From the NCBI GenBank assembly GCA_002900995.3, contig PJEW03000013.1, forward strand, positions 320,208 to 384,207: 64,000 nucleotides of DNA, in the 5' to 3' direction. The DNA comes from Ganoderma boninense. Taxonomy: Eukaryota > Basidiomycota > Agaricomycetes > Polyporales > Polyporaceae. How positions within the stretch are numbered: the first letter of the stretch is position 1; the number at the start of each line of letters is the position of its first letter. A program made the position numbers and the translations under genes. Below, in pieces: positions 33,047-44,132 of the stretch. The notes beneath the pieces were generated by a model, which did no database searches, was not told where the DNA came from, and worked only from the letters and a program-made list of their open reading frames with translations.

Positions 33047-34106
33047 ACCACCACTGTATGGGAGGGGGTCCATGTTTACGGTACGCCGCTCGAGGACTCA
33101 AATGTCTGGGTTGGCCTCCCTGACCAATTTCCTTCCAGCTTTCCTTACCTTCGAGGTGTCCGTTATGCTCTGTTGTGGGACGAGCCAGGTGCGCCCGGGT
33201 TGGTCTACCCAACACCGGGTGCGCGCAGCGCCACGACAGACGTGTACAGGTCTGGAGGATGGATTGAGGAGAGGGCCGACCCCACCACCGACGACTTGCT
33301 GGCAACGGGATCGGCTGGCGCGTTTCTTGGTGCGTCCTTCGTCTGCCCACTCTTATGTTCCTACACTATCCTTAGCGGGACAAGCCAGGTGCGCCCGGGT
33401 TGGTCTACCCAACGCCGGGTGCGCGCAGCGCCGCACCTTTGTCACCCTCGCATAACCCCGAGCCTCATGCGTTGCACTTCAGGTTATCTCCTGGCAAGCA
33501 GTGCGGGGTTGTTATGACCACGATCAGTTCTACCGGTCGAGTTGTCACCATCTGCGGAGAGGAGAATGGTGGGCCGACAAGTCTGTGCCACGGACCGACG
33601 ACAACTCAAGCTTTCAAGTCTGTGCCGCGGACATCTCAATTTCGATGCCTGCAGGAGGGAGAAAGCATGGTGAGTACCACCTGCCGACTCTGACGGCAAA
33701 CCTCTCCTTGCTCTAATCCGCTAATGTTCGGGTCTGCCCCTTTCATGCTTCGTCTCTGCCTCACTCGTGCCACTCCAGGCGTCTGTGCTGTCCTAGTAGG
33801 GCCGCGGCGGGCGCGCCTTGCCTCAACCCAGATCTAGCGCAACTCCGCCAGCACAACCCGCAAGAGTAGATCCCGGCTTTGGCGGCCACATGGGCGAGAA
33901 AATTCCGACTGGCCTTGGCGGCAGCGGCGACCTCGCGATCTCGGCAACCTCGCGATCTTGACGACCTCGCGATCTCGATGACCTCGCGATCTCGACGACC
34001 TCGCGATCTCGACGACCTCGCGATCTCGACAACGTGCGGTGTGTCCCGGCTATCCAGTCCGCCCGCGGCTCTCCATTCTCCAAAATCCCCACGCGGCCGT
34101 GCGACC
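33047..34106 (-). repeat. 1-kb inverted repeat, arm 2
   Basis: Reverse complement of 18147-19162. It differs mainly in the copy number of the 17-bp minisatellite (six units instead of three) and a 12-bp indel near the outer end. Both 56-bp motifs are present at 33177-33232 and 33377-33432. Confidence 0.9.
33931..34032 (+). repeat. 17-bp minisatellite, six units
   Basis: Six tandem units of consensus ACCTCGCGATCTCGACG, each differing by at most three bases. The same array in arm 1 (18231-18281) has three units, so unit number has changed since the arms were duplicated. Confidence 0.85.
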
Positions 34107-34969
34107 CAGACGCAGCTTCAACTTCTCGGTCTCCCGCGACAGATGGCGTGGGACCCCCGAGTCACTGCACTGCTTGTGCATGTAGGACATTGCCTTTGAG
34201 GCCATGCGCACTGTCATCATCGCTATCTACCGCGATTTACTGTTGGCTTTTGCCCTGGCGACTACGGCGGCGCCGACCTAGTTGTTGTCGGCATTCCGCG
34301 GTCATGCGAACGCGGTGGCGGCTTGAGCGAACGGCGTTTGCTGTCTACTGGTGGACATGGGGAGCGACTTCGGCGGGTTGAACATGTAATGTAAATGATA
34401 TGCTGGTCGCGATGGCCTGCGAAGCTGACTTTGTTATCTAGCGACTTCGCCATCGTTTTGGACGCGCTGGAGCTGCGGCGTTCGCAGAAACAGCAGACTG
34501 GGCTGCTGGCGTCGTTCCTTGTGCTTGTCAAGCACTTCGCGCTAACGCCATTCAGTGAGTGCTACGGTGGCTAGCAGGTTCGCATTTCGGTGGCTGACTG
34601 TTTGCCTCGCGTGAACCTTGCCCGTTTTCTAGTATTGTGGTTTGGTCCTCAAAGTCAAGTCATTTGTGTCGATGGTAGGCTTATATATTCTCTACCCTAG
34701 TTTTCTTCTGATGCAAACGGTCGATACAGAAGATTTTGCTCGCAGTGCTGTCAATCGCGTCTGTCCAATGATCTCTTTGGTCCCTGCCGCAGCTTGTCGG
34801 TATCCTCGGGACTCGGGGTGGCTCGGTGAGCATTCGGTGCCTTCACATCCGGACCAACCGCGATGTCTGATGTCTTCGCCTGGATACCAGAGCCGCAGTT
34901 GGCATAGACCAATGTCATAGAAGTCCGTCTGTGATAGGCCCACGTGTTGATTATAGTGGACACGAAGGT
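34107..34969. other. no gene seen
   Basis: Short frames occur on both strands (34642-34920 plus, 34692-35090 minus) without recognisable domains. Confidence 0.35.
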
Positions 34970-35735
34970 GCTGGCGGAAGGACCAGCAAGTCTTTCGACT
35001 CCGAGGCCCAGCAGCGTGTGGACAAAATGGAGAAGAAAGACTACTAGCCGTTGGTCGGCTGGCTCCGCATGTAGTGCGATGCAGAACCACTCTCCGCAGG
35101 CGGGATCTCCGTCGACACTCGTAGTGAGGCGACGAGCGCGCTACGCAACGACATCGAGAAGAAGAATGCCTCAGTCACGATCAAGCAAATAATTGACGAG
35201 GCCGATCAGACAGGCGACGTGTCCAGGTGTCGATGGGGCTCGTAACGGGTGAGTATGGCTCAACCTGTCACATTTTCTTCTGCTAAACGGGCGAGTGCAA
35301 CTCAGCAGTCTGGCGCGCTCGAGGACAAGGAGCTGCTGTCGACGATGAAGGTCGCTTCAGACGAGGTCACGGCGGACACTGTTTTGGACCTGTGCTCGTC
35401 CTCAGAATCCGAGGACCTTCCTGGGAGGGATGACGAAGAACTCAAAAGCACAAGAAGCTGAACAGCACGAGAAGCACGACAGTGCTGTTAACGTCCCGTT
35501 AGGAAGTAAGTGCCGCGGAGGAAAAGGGCGCTGCCGAGGACGAGGACTCGAGCACGGGCACGAAGAAGAGGACGAGGAACGCGGCTGAGGACGAGGACGA
35601 GGACTTGAGCAGGGCACGAGGAGCGGACTGGGAGACAAGGGATTCTGATTCCGATTTCAGCTCCGACTCCGACTCGACCTCAGACGGCGCTAAGTCCTTG
35701 GGCTCTTCACCCAAGCGTTCGTGCTGAGGTCATTC
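34970..35735 (+). pseudogene. eroded orphan gene with acidic C-terminus
   Basis: A frame from about 34985 reads KSFDSEAQQRVDKMEKKDY, then a stop, GWLRM, another stop, and DAEPLSAGGISVDTRSEATS followed by ALRNDIEKKNASVTIKQIID. After a frameshift near 35224 the frame VSMGLVTG leads to a clear intron (GTGAGTATGG..CTCAGCAG, about 35247-35308) and the exon SGALEDKELLSTMKVASDEV ending in an acidic Ser/Glu stretch. A last open segment (35500-35726) is strongly acidic (AAEDEDEDLS..SDSDFSSDSDSTSDG). The pattern is a conserved agaricomycete-type protein that I cannot name, decayed by two stops and a frameshift. Confidence 0.45.
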
Positions 35736-37065
35736 AGCAATCAGCAACATAGCCAGTAGATGTCCTGACCCGGGGCCGGAGTGGCTAGTGGCTAGATCGA
35801 GGCTGGGCGTGCAGTGCGGACTGGATGTCAGAGTTCGATTCCGCTAGCGTCGCTGGAGAAGCGTCGGGATGGTGCGCATGGGAGGACAAGTGTTTCCCTT
35901 GCTCAGATGTTCCACGGTGCGTTCTCTCTTGGACACCGGGAATGCTTCATGCTGATACCCATCGCAGCAGCTTCGCGCAGCCTGTCAAGATTTCCAACGA
36001 CGTCGGCGTTCCAGCCCTCTTGCAATAGCGTCGCAATCTAATCATGTTCCCGCCAGCCCGTCGATTTCGCTGACGGATCCCTACCACGCTGGTTATAACA
36101 GCTGCCGTGTTCCTGGAGGGCTTGACGGGCTGACCGAAGCAGAACGACTCGCAATGCTATCTCCGTGAGTGCCACACATCTTTCAATGGCGTTGCATGTC
36201 TTAGGCCATGTTGTCTGCCCCACTGCCAGTACAGAACGACATGCCGCTCACCGCTCGACATCAGTAAGATGTCGATGCACGTCTTCACGTCGTATCCATA
36301 TGCGCAGTCTTCAGGCATGTTGTGACTAGACCTGTGGCGGGTATGGGCCATGCCTTTACACCCAATCTGTCAGGGTTGTAGGACGTCATTCGGAGGTCCC
36401 GCAGAACTAGTTCGTGATGCGGTGCCCGGAACTGGTGCACAGTTATACTGCCTGGGCTTAGGAGCGTCATGTAATTGCGTCTTAACGTCATGATTAGCGT
36501 CACTCCTTTGGTCCGGGACCATGGTCCGCGGTAGGGTATGGTATGGATTCGTCGGTACCTGTTTCCAGAGGTGGTCCATTGCTCATTGGAAGGATGGAGC
36601 GTGTTTTGCCTTACTACGTTGTGAAGTCGTCGGAGACGTTGGGTGTATTTGGTCATAATTCAGACCATATCTTCATTCGGTGTGTCCCACATTGTTTTCT
36701 AGCCTACGATGGACGCGACATTGACTTGCTAAGCTGCAAGGATAACTACATCTGATGCGATGACATTACAAGAAATTCGAAACGGCTCCGACGTGATGGC
36801 ATTACAAGAAATTCTAGTCCTACTTCAGCAGGCGTGATACACGAAGGCGTGCCTCGTAGTAACATCCCCACATTTGTTGCACCGCACGAACAGGAGCTTC
36901 AAGGCGCTTTCGGGGACGCCAGGTTGCACCTTCGAGTCGAGCGTCGATATGAGTGCCCTGTACTTGATGGGACGAGGGAGCACTCGGCCTGCTGGAGATA
37001 AGCTGGCCAGAGCTGCCGACGTTGGAAAGTCAGCCTCGATTCAGAACGGACAAATTTTCGCTTAC
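35736..37065. other. no gene seen; a short duplicated motif
   Basis: No convincing ORF. A motif CATTACAAGAAATTC occurs twice, 33 bp apart, at 36764-36778 and 36797-36811. A plus-strand frame at 35825-36028 has cysteines but no recognisable family. Confidence 0.35.
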
Positions 37066-37760
37066 TCATGTTAACGCCTTGAGACGTTGTACTCGGTGAG
37101 TGCTTGACTTATCAGACATAAGTTTGTGTCCCTTACCATCTTCAAGCTCGCGATCCTCAATATCAGCGTTCCCGAAAACGTTGTCAGTGTCCTCCGACTG
37201 GTGGAATACGCGGGGTGGCCTGACGGCCCATTCGTCTGGCGGCGATCAAGGTAAACATGGGGAACACTCAGAAACATGAGACTCACCTCGTATGGGATAG
37301 GACGCCGTCGGCATGTTTCCTTTGTCAAAGATGCGTCCAAGGAATACTGAATGTGAAAGTAAGGCGGAAGACATTGCGGAACTTTGCTTCGCTGACATAC
37401 CTAGATACCCACAATTGTCCGTGGGACACATGGCGACGACCTCGCCGTTTCCTCGTTCAAACATGGCTGCCTCGACGAAGCTAGTGGAGTCGTCGCCTCG
37501 CAGTGCCGGACAAAAGCAGCAGGGTCCCAGGAAATCGTGAGAGAGGCGATGCTCACGCAACCTCCCCGGTGCAACCAGGGCGCCGGAATGATCCTTCGGC
37601 CTGTGGGGGGTAAGTCGTAGGTCGATGTACCCAGGATCTGCGAGGAAACGTACCAGAGCCAGGATTTCAGGGCCTTACGTGCCAAGTCGAACTGGAGCAC
37701 ACAATCGTGCTCGCGGGTAACGGTGTCGATGAGAAGCTGGTGGACCTCAGGAGTAGCCAT
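37066..37760 (-). CDS. small cysteine-containing protein, 182 residues
   Basis: Four exons (37760-37679, 37637-37401, 37346-37287, 37235-37066) total 549 nt, exactly 183 codons; introns are 41, 54 and 51 nt. The start is ATPEVHQLLIDTVTREHDCV. The centre has two cysteine clusters, GPCCFCPALRGDD and VAMCPTDNCGYL, spaced about 30 residues apart, which could form a zinc ribbon. The C-terminal part is acidic, then basic (HRVQRLKALT). I do not recognise a named domain; the CxxC pairs suggest nucleic-acid or protein binding by zinc. The perfect exon arithmetic argues for a real gene. Confidence 0.65.
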
Positions 37761-38384
37761 GTCGTCATGGTAGGAGGAAGGAAAACTTCGACCACCTCCT
37801 CTACTTGTTCATGCCTTTTTATCCAATATGCACCGGACAGCGTTGGTCAGCACTTTCCTTTCCATTCATGAACCTCACGTTTCGGCCACTAATTGTCAGA
37901 GTCGACTTGCTCTCAGTTTGTTCGGATCCACGCACTATCGGCGGGACCTTCATCTGTATGGGTTGGGGGGCGGGCTCCAAAAAACGTATCCTTCGATCCG
38001 TTGGGACCGCAGCTAGCCCCGTTACCTCATAGGACAAATAAGGGCCAGAGTATATTCGGGTCGGCGAACTTTGGGCTCTTGCCTTCCTGGGGACACTTGC
38101 CCATCGTTTCCGAGATGCCCTTCGCATTCTCGGATTAAATCTGACGCCACCTCTGTCGTGAAAACGAACCGTGGTTGGAACAGTTCGCACGAAAACCAAC
38201 ATGGTCGTCTATTCAGGCTACTTATAACTTCGTTGCCTCTTCCCCCCTTCCATCCTTTGGTCCCCGACCACGTCTTTCCCCCTCTTCGTCAAACTCCCCC
38301 TCCATCCCTCTCTTTCCTGACCGCTTACCTTTCGGTCTCCCAGTTGTTGGCTCCTATCCCGTCCTCCTGGTGTACCACTTCGTC
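37761..38384. other. intergenic region between divergent genes
   Basis: This separates the start of the minus-strand 182-residue gene and the plus-strand DUF6698-like gene. Pyrimidine-rich tracts at 38230-38340 lie just before the latter's start codon. Frames inside are not convincing. Confidence 0.4.
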
Positions 38385-39856
38385 ATGCCGAATGAGAACG
38401 ATCCTCCTCGGAGGGGCGAGAAACGTCCCGGCGAAGACACTGCGTTGATTTTACCCCCTCGCAAGAAAGCGTACGTTGTCTTTTCTTCTTGCTATGAAAC
38501 ATTTGTTGACCCATTCTGCCGCCAGCGGTCCCCCCGACTACTGGAAGAACAAGGGTCGCCACATCGGGCGGACGATTCATCATTTCGTCAACATAGGGCA
38601 GCTCATACTGGCAGGCCTCCAACTCGATAAGGACTTGGCTTTGTCGCCTGCCAATGGCATCGAGAAGTACCCCATCGAGTACGTGTGTCCTCAGGTTATG
38701 ACCAGTAGCGCCTTACATGTGACTGCAGGACCCGTCTTCAATACGAGGTCTACAATCAGATTCTGCGCTTCGTCCCAAGATTAGAAGAAGGACTGATGAA
38801 CGGGACCATCGAAACTGACCAGTTGAATGACATAGCTACTCGCGTGCGTGGATTTGGATACCTGTACGTTCGTGTCTAACTATCCTTCAGATACAAGCGG
38901 GCATTGGTGCAGCTTGTCACGACGACGTCAAGGGGGTGAAGCATGCCATTATAGGATGGATTACCCATCCGGTGCATGGTCTTGTGCCGCCTATCAATCC
39001 CAAGTATATGGACGGTCGCGGTTGGAATCATGACGCAACCGCCACGGAGCTTTGTCCTGCTGGCTTCGATTGGAATGACCCGAGGTGCGCTGGATTCTAT
39101 TGTCTTAACACACGTCTGACGAATGTTTCCCCAGCGTTCAGGCCTCTCTGAAGGATAAGTCAATGACTATCGGCAGCGACCAGTGGCCCATTTGTTTCTA
39201 CGAGAACAGGGAATATGACCCGGAACATCCATGGGTCGGACTTCTTCGCGGTCGTCTTCTAGTCAACGTAAGTTATATTCTCCCCTCCTCCCCAACGCTC
39301 CGAGTGACCCGACTCATCATTGATCTTATCTAGGCATTCAAGCACATCTTCACGTCTCCCAGCTCGGTTGACAAGAATGGTGTAGCAACCAAGGCCAGTA
39401 ACTCCGTGTTGAACGGGATGACTACAGTCACGGCGGCTTCCCTCGTGTACGTTGGGACAATCGTAAGTCTCCTCCTTGCCATGTCGGCTTTCATGGTGAA
39501 GGCCATACAGATTGACGTGTCCGTAGGTGCGCTTCGCCCTTGGCTCCCAGGCTACCTTCACTCCGAATGATACGGTGACCGACTCACAGACATTCTACAA
39601 CCTGCTTCTGGCGTTCCTCACCCACCCTGATGAGCGCGAGAACCTGAACCAGCTCATTGCGTGGTGGAACGGGTACGTGGTATATTATATTTGATCCTCG
39701 AAGTCATCTTAGCTTCGTGCCCTCATCAGGCAGGTCTTCCCCCACGTCATCCACACCAGACTCGCGCCAACTGCCAAAAGCCCTCTTGCCAGGTGTCTGG
39801 AGGAGCGGAGGAAGCGCATTGCCTTGGAAGCAACACAGGCCAACGTCGGCATGTAA
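38385..39856 (+). CDS. DUF6698-like protein, 360 residues
   Basis: Eight exons sum to 1,083 nt (361 codons) with introns of 47-66 nt; all junctions keep frame. The N-terminus is basic (PRRGEKRPGEDT, then PPRKKAGPPDYWK). Core motifs include KGRHIGRTIHHFVNIGQLIL, IGWITHPVHGLVPPINP, the block FKHIFTSPSSVDK and SNSVLNGMTTVTAASLVYVG, VRFALGSQATFTPND and LIAWWNGQVFPHV. This order and wording fit DUF6698, a lineage-specific family of Agaricomycetes of unknown biochemical role, often multi-copy and associated with mobile-element-rich regions. The start is the first ATG in frame with the basic leader. No disabling change is present. Confidence 0.85.
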
Positions 39857-40864
39857 TCTTTCGTCTTTTTCTTGTTCCTTCCACATGCGCGCATGTTTCC
39901 GTGGTTGGCATGTCTCTTGGTAGTCGCGGTGAATGGGTTGAACGGTCACGATCTCTATGTAGAGTTGAGAAAATGCAATCTCCTGTTTGGAGTCATGTTG
40001 ACGCGCAGTGGTTGTGTCGGGAAGGATGGGTGCTCGGTTCCCAAACTGAAGCGAATATCCAAACCTTCGAGGTTGCGTGCGGCAGTCAGGGAGATGCGCT
40101 ATACTCGGGTCGACGCTGGCAATCTGACACTTAGTGTCGAGGTTGAAAATCTGCCGTCATCATTATGGCCTTCAATTTCGGACAGATGACGTATACGTAG
40201 ATCTCGGTAGTCTTCCCAGCAAACAACGGCGAGATTCGTCTATCTGCCACGCAGTAGAGGTCGTCGACGCATGCTATTCTCGCCTCCATGCCTGCAATAT
40301 GGCAATTTTTGATATCTGGAGCCCCGCTGGCGTGTTCGGTCTAGCAGCGGACAACTGGTCCCCGGAAATGTCTCATCGGCTTGTTCCACACATGGCACAA
40401 ATAAATCAGAGTGCCACCGGGGAGTGCACCATAGCCACAGGGTCCAATGTGGCCCAGGCAACGCAGCTGACTTATCTTGTCGACAGTTCCAGATGGAAGG
40501 AATCCCGCTAGGCATGCTTGAAAAATATGCCGGTCAAGCTCCGAAGGGGTGTTGCGCCGTGATCGCATGAGTCGATGGTCCAGAGATGGCCATTCTCCGA
40601 TTCACGGCGATTTGGATCAACCTCCGCCGACTGGGACCGTGGAGATAATGCAAGGGTCCGTCTCAGTTCATTTGAGGATTCAACATGGATTCAACTGAGC
40701 AGAAATATCATTCTTCTATGCCTGGTCGCCGCCTTCAGATTGGCTCCCACTAGCCCTGAAGCAGATTATGACCCCGTTTGCGTCCGTCTCCAAGTCTGGC
40801 AGTGCTGATATACCTGACAATCTTCATCACAAAGTGTTGTGTAAGTGGACCCTGCCATTTCATC
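39857..40864. other. no gene seen
   Basis: This includes the presumptive 3' region of the DUF6698-like gene. Plus-strand frames at 39872-40189 and 40134-40511 lack domains and splice support. Confidence 0.35.
40857..40864. repeat. left 8-bp target-site duplication (ATTTCATC)
   Basis: Identical to 41453-41460 and immediately outside the inverted termini of the MITE. Confidence 0.85.
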
Positions 40865-41452
40865 GAGAACGGTTACGTTTGGACGTATATCAATACGTAG
40901 CAGGTATGTATCCACGTAGCAGCGTAGCAGGGTGATGGCCGAAGTTGTAACGGACTTGTAAAACGTAATGGAGGGTGTTGCAACCTTGCAACCTTGTAGT
41001 GTATCAGGGCGTCAATTGTAACATAACAGAAGCGCCTCAATTGCCGTACCACTGGTGTGCACAGTGTAACGGGCGGCCTGCCGCCGCTAGGTCCAAAGAG
41101 ACGAAACCCGGCTATATGCGAAGCATTAAGGTCGAGTACGGCGAGAGGGCAGCAAGACAAGCCCAGATACCTGTGCTGATTCGTCAAAGAGAGACTTGAA
41201 AACGTAGTATTAGCGGCTACTACTAATCCAACGTAACCGGATTATGGGGGCCGTTACACACAGGTGGAGAACACTCAGCTACATAGCCATGTATCCGACG
41301 GCTCGGGCACTCCCTTCTCAGCTACGTAGTAGCGGATTTGACGGCGAAGCGGCTATGCAAATACATGGATTGTAGTGTGAGCGCCTCGCCTGGGCGACAA
41401 CTACGTGAATACACGCCTACGTATCGATATACGCCCGAATGTAACCTTTCTG
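40865..41452. mobile_element. hAT-type MITE, 588 bp
   Basis: The ends form terminal inverted repeats of about 50 bp: left GAGAACGGTTACGTTTGGAC then GTATATCAATACGTAG; right (reverse complement) CAGAAAGGTTACATTCGGGC then GTATATCGATACGTAG. The element is flanked on both sides by ATTTCATC (40857-40864 and 41453-41460), a perfect 8-bp target-site duplication. An 8-bp duplication and a CAG-type terminus are hallmarks of the hAT superfamily. There is no coding capacity, so it must be mobilised in trans. The intact duplication indicates insertion without later loss at the ends. Confidence 0.8.
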
Positions 41453-41460
41453 ATTTCATC
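41453..41460. repeat. right 8-bp target-site duplication (ATTTCATC)
   Basis: Identical to 40857-40864. Confidence 0.85.
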
Positions 41461-42083
41461 CCCATCGGCGTGGAACGTCGGAATGATTGAATGCTGCTCA
41501 TACCTTCATTTTCTTCTCCATTAGGTGAACATATCTTGGAAACCGTAATTGTCCTCATCATCATGTGCCTCCAGCATTCGCCATTCGCTAAGAGGTAGCG
41601 TTCACTCGCTCTTCTGCACAAGTCATCCTCCAGATAACATGCGGGTTACATAACAAAACAGACGTACTGTGCTGAGTGTCGGCTTTCCGTGTCCCATGGC
41701 ATTCGTGTTCAGTCTTTTTGCCATCGCTCGGGTCTGGCATTCTGTGACGACCTTCCGAGAGCGAGCGGGCCGACAGCAGCTGGCGCGCGGCGTCATATGG
41801 GGACCCTGCGGCACTCGTCCCAAGTGGTGTTGCCCTCGCTCGGGTCTGGCATTCTGCGAGGACCTTCCGAGGGCGAGCGGCCCGACAGCGACGGCCTTGA
41901 GTAAACAGCGTGCGGCATATTTGCGGAGCAGGATATTTGACATTTAGATAGCAGGTCTACCGAGGGTTATATTAGATTGTCGGGGGGGGGGGGTATCTCA
42001 CTGATATTGATTTCGGCGATTATAGACCATACATGGAAATACTTTGAAACTTATTCACTTGTGATAACCCCTTAGAACTCCCG
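41461..42083. other. intergenic with a tandem duplication
   Basis: About 60 bp at 41719-41777 (TCGCTCGGGTCTGGCATTCT..GACCTTCCGAG) is repeated with a few changes 112 bp later at 41830-41888. A G run lies at about 41982-41991. No gene was seen. Confidence 0.5.
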
Positions 42084-42521
42084 ATGACGTCGGCGCCGAT
42101 AGGCACCCCGGCGAGCCTCACGTCCGTGCAACGACAGCGGCTGCTCTCGGGGGCGTGGTCGCTTGCGAGGCTGTGGGAGACGCTACGGACGACGCCGCCG
42201 ACGTTCGATCGGCAGGACGAGTGCAACTACCACAAGCTGGGATGCATGTCGACTTGGTCGACCGTATGGCGGGAGATAGGGAAGACGGAGAGGACGCTGA
42301 AACATGCGCTGAGGGACGTGCTCGGGCGGCTGAGGGAGATGGAGGAGCAACTGTCGGCACGCGCGCAGTCCTCAGCGCTGATGCCTTACTGCAAAAGGAA
42401 TGCGCTCGCGGTGCTTGAAACGACCATCAAGAGGGTGCAAGAGGGTTTGGGGGACCATTTCTCGAACCTGACCCTTGTGCAGGAGAAAGTGGGTGCAGAG
42501 TCATCCGAAGCTTCGTCGTGA
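42084..42521 (+). CDS. conserved orphan, 145 residues, single exon
   Basis: An uninterrupted frame with a good start and no intron. The central motif is DECNYHKLGCMSTWSTVWRE, followed by a helical segment LKHALRDVLGRLREMEEQL and then MPYCKRNALAVLETTIKRVQ. The Cys/His-Trp arrangement and the DVLG block recur, as far as I recall, in uncharacterised agaricomycete proteins, which suggests a lineage-specific helical protein. No catalytic motif is visible. Another 87-codon frame overlaps it and is a shadow. Confidence 0.6.
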   Translation: MTSAPIGTPASLTSVQRQRLLSGAWSLARLWETLRTTPPTFDRQDECNYHKLGCMSTWSTVWREIGKTERTLKHALRDVLGRLREMEEQLSARAQSSALMPYCKRNALAVLETTIKRVQEGLGDHFSNLTLVQEKVGAESSEASS

Positions 42522-43203
42522 AGCCTGAGGAGGTGTGGCTCATCACGTACTTGTGTCGTACGCGCGTCGTGGTGTGAGACATTCTTGAATTTACGGCGGC
42601 GTTCTCAGACGAGCTTGGGTTGCGGTTTAGCGTTACAGTTGTATATCGTATGGGTTCCTCGAAACCCTTTTCTTGTCACTTTGAGTAATATTGCCCACGT
42701 ATGACCCAAAGGGAACCCATCGCAAGTGAGCTCTGTCAAATCGTCCCGCGCAAACGGGGGGAATAGAGCCCAGGCATTTGGACCACCGGCCCCGGGCATC
42801 AGCAGGAGCGAGGCGATGTAACTTATGAAGTCAGTCATGCCACTGGCAGACGCACAATGGTCGGGAGCATGAGAACTTGTCATGGAAAAACGTAGGTCTC
42901 CTCCTCTCGATTGTTTCGGACGTGAAATGTGAAATTACAGAATAGTCTACCACAGGCACCTCCATCTGACAATGATGATTATATGCTCTGGAGAGGGAGA
43001 GGGGGGTTGAGAAGTGTTTTGGATGAGCGATTTGTGCAAGAATCATGTGCAGAGGAAAGGTGGGATATTGCAAGAAACGAGACCTTGAAAGACGCTTCAG
43101 GGCCTCTGCAGGACGGATGTTAAAGCGATGGTGGTTCTGCGCAGAACAATCAGAGCGCTAGTTCAATAGAGGGTAGGCTGGAGACGACAGACGCCGGTGA
43201 TTA
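42522..43203. other. no gene seen
   Basis: Short overlapping frames on both strands. The 3' flank of the RNA-binding protein gene is at the right end. Confidence 0.4.
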
Positions 43204-44132
43204 GAAATAGCGACCACCTTTGTGGCCGCCATGCTGGTAGCCACCCTGGCCAATGTGGCCTCCGCCGCTATAAGGCCCATAACCATATTGCTGGAAACCC
43301 TCCTGGCCGTGGCCGCCGGAAGATAGCAAACAAAGCGCTTTAGCAGCGGCATCGCGTAGAGCTTCTTGATGCCCTGGGCCACCTTGGGGTACAGAGCCGA
43401 AAGTGGGCTGACCAAACGAACCTCGGCTCACGCCGTAGTCACCCCTGTAGCCATCATGGCCTCCTGGAAATGCAGTGCTGCTCAGCATCGTCGCATGGTG
43501 TAATCCACTTTGCAGAGGGACTCACCGGTGCTGTAGCCTCTGCTACCCTGGTCGCCGTAGCCTGATGAGATACAGATTAACGACGAGTATACTTTCGCAT
43601 CTAAAGATAAATTCCTAACCTACGCCGATGCCGATGCCGATGCCGGAGACTCGAGGTCTGGCTGGGAGGACTTTGATGCAACGGCCATCAAGTTTCAGCC
43701 CGTTGAGGCGGACAATGGCGTTCCGAGCCTCCTCCTCCAAACCGAAGGTGATGAAGCCGTAGCCGCGGGAAAGGCCATTTTTAGGGTTGCGAACCACATT
43801 CAACTGTGAAGAGAACACAACACGCAAGGATTTGCGGAGAGCGAGTATTAGCCAGCGGCACCGACGACTAGATCTCATTGTGAGCGGGGGCTGGCACAGC
43901 GCTCAGACTGACTGTCTCAGTTATGAGGGGGGCGTCGGAAGATCACGTACGTCGAAGATGTTGCCACAGGAAGAGAACACCTATAAAGTTGCGAGCGAGT
44001 ACATTACAAACAACAAATCTGTCAGGAACGGCACAAGAAAGCAGATGCGCGACGATTGCGTGGAGTGAAAACCGGACTGACCCTGCGGAGGTCGTCATTC
44101 GTAGTTGCCCAGCTTAAATTTCTACGCAAATG
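43204..44132 (-). CDS. glycine-rich RRM RNA-binding protein
   Basis: Exons on the minus strand read NLSWATTNDDLRR (about 44119-44081), VFSSCGNIFD (about 43977-43948), then LNVVRNPKNGLSRGYGFITF with EEEARNAIVRLNGLKLDGR (about 43802-43624), a short exon and a glycine-rich tail ending SGGGHIGQGGYQHGG..RYF at 43204. The RNP-1 octamer is RGYGFITF; the RNP-2 strand lies before NLSW and its upstream exon was not resolved. An RRM plus a Gly/Tyr-rich tail is the architecture of small hnRNP-like or cold-shock glycine-rich proteins, which bind RNA in nucleus and cytoplasm. Intron donors are GTCAGT, GTACGT and GTGAGT. Confidence 0.8.

Noticed and set aside
35765..35850. tRNA-like pieces (GTGGCTAG and GTTCGATTCC)
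   Set aside because: The flanking bases do not form a 5-bp T-stem or a 7-bp acceptor stem, so no cloverleaf is possible.
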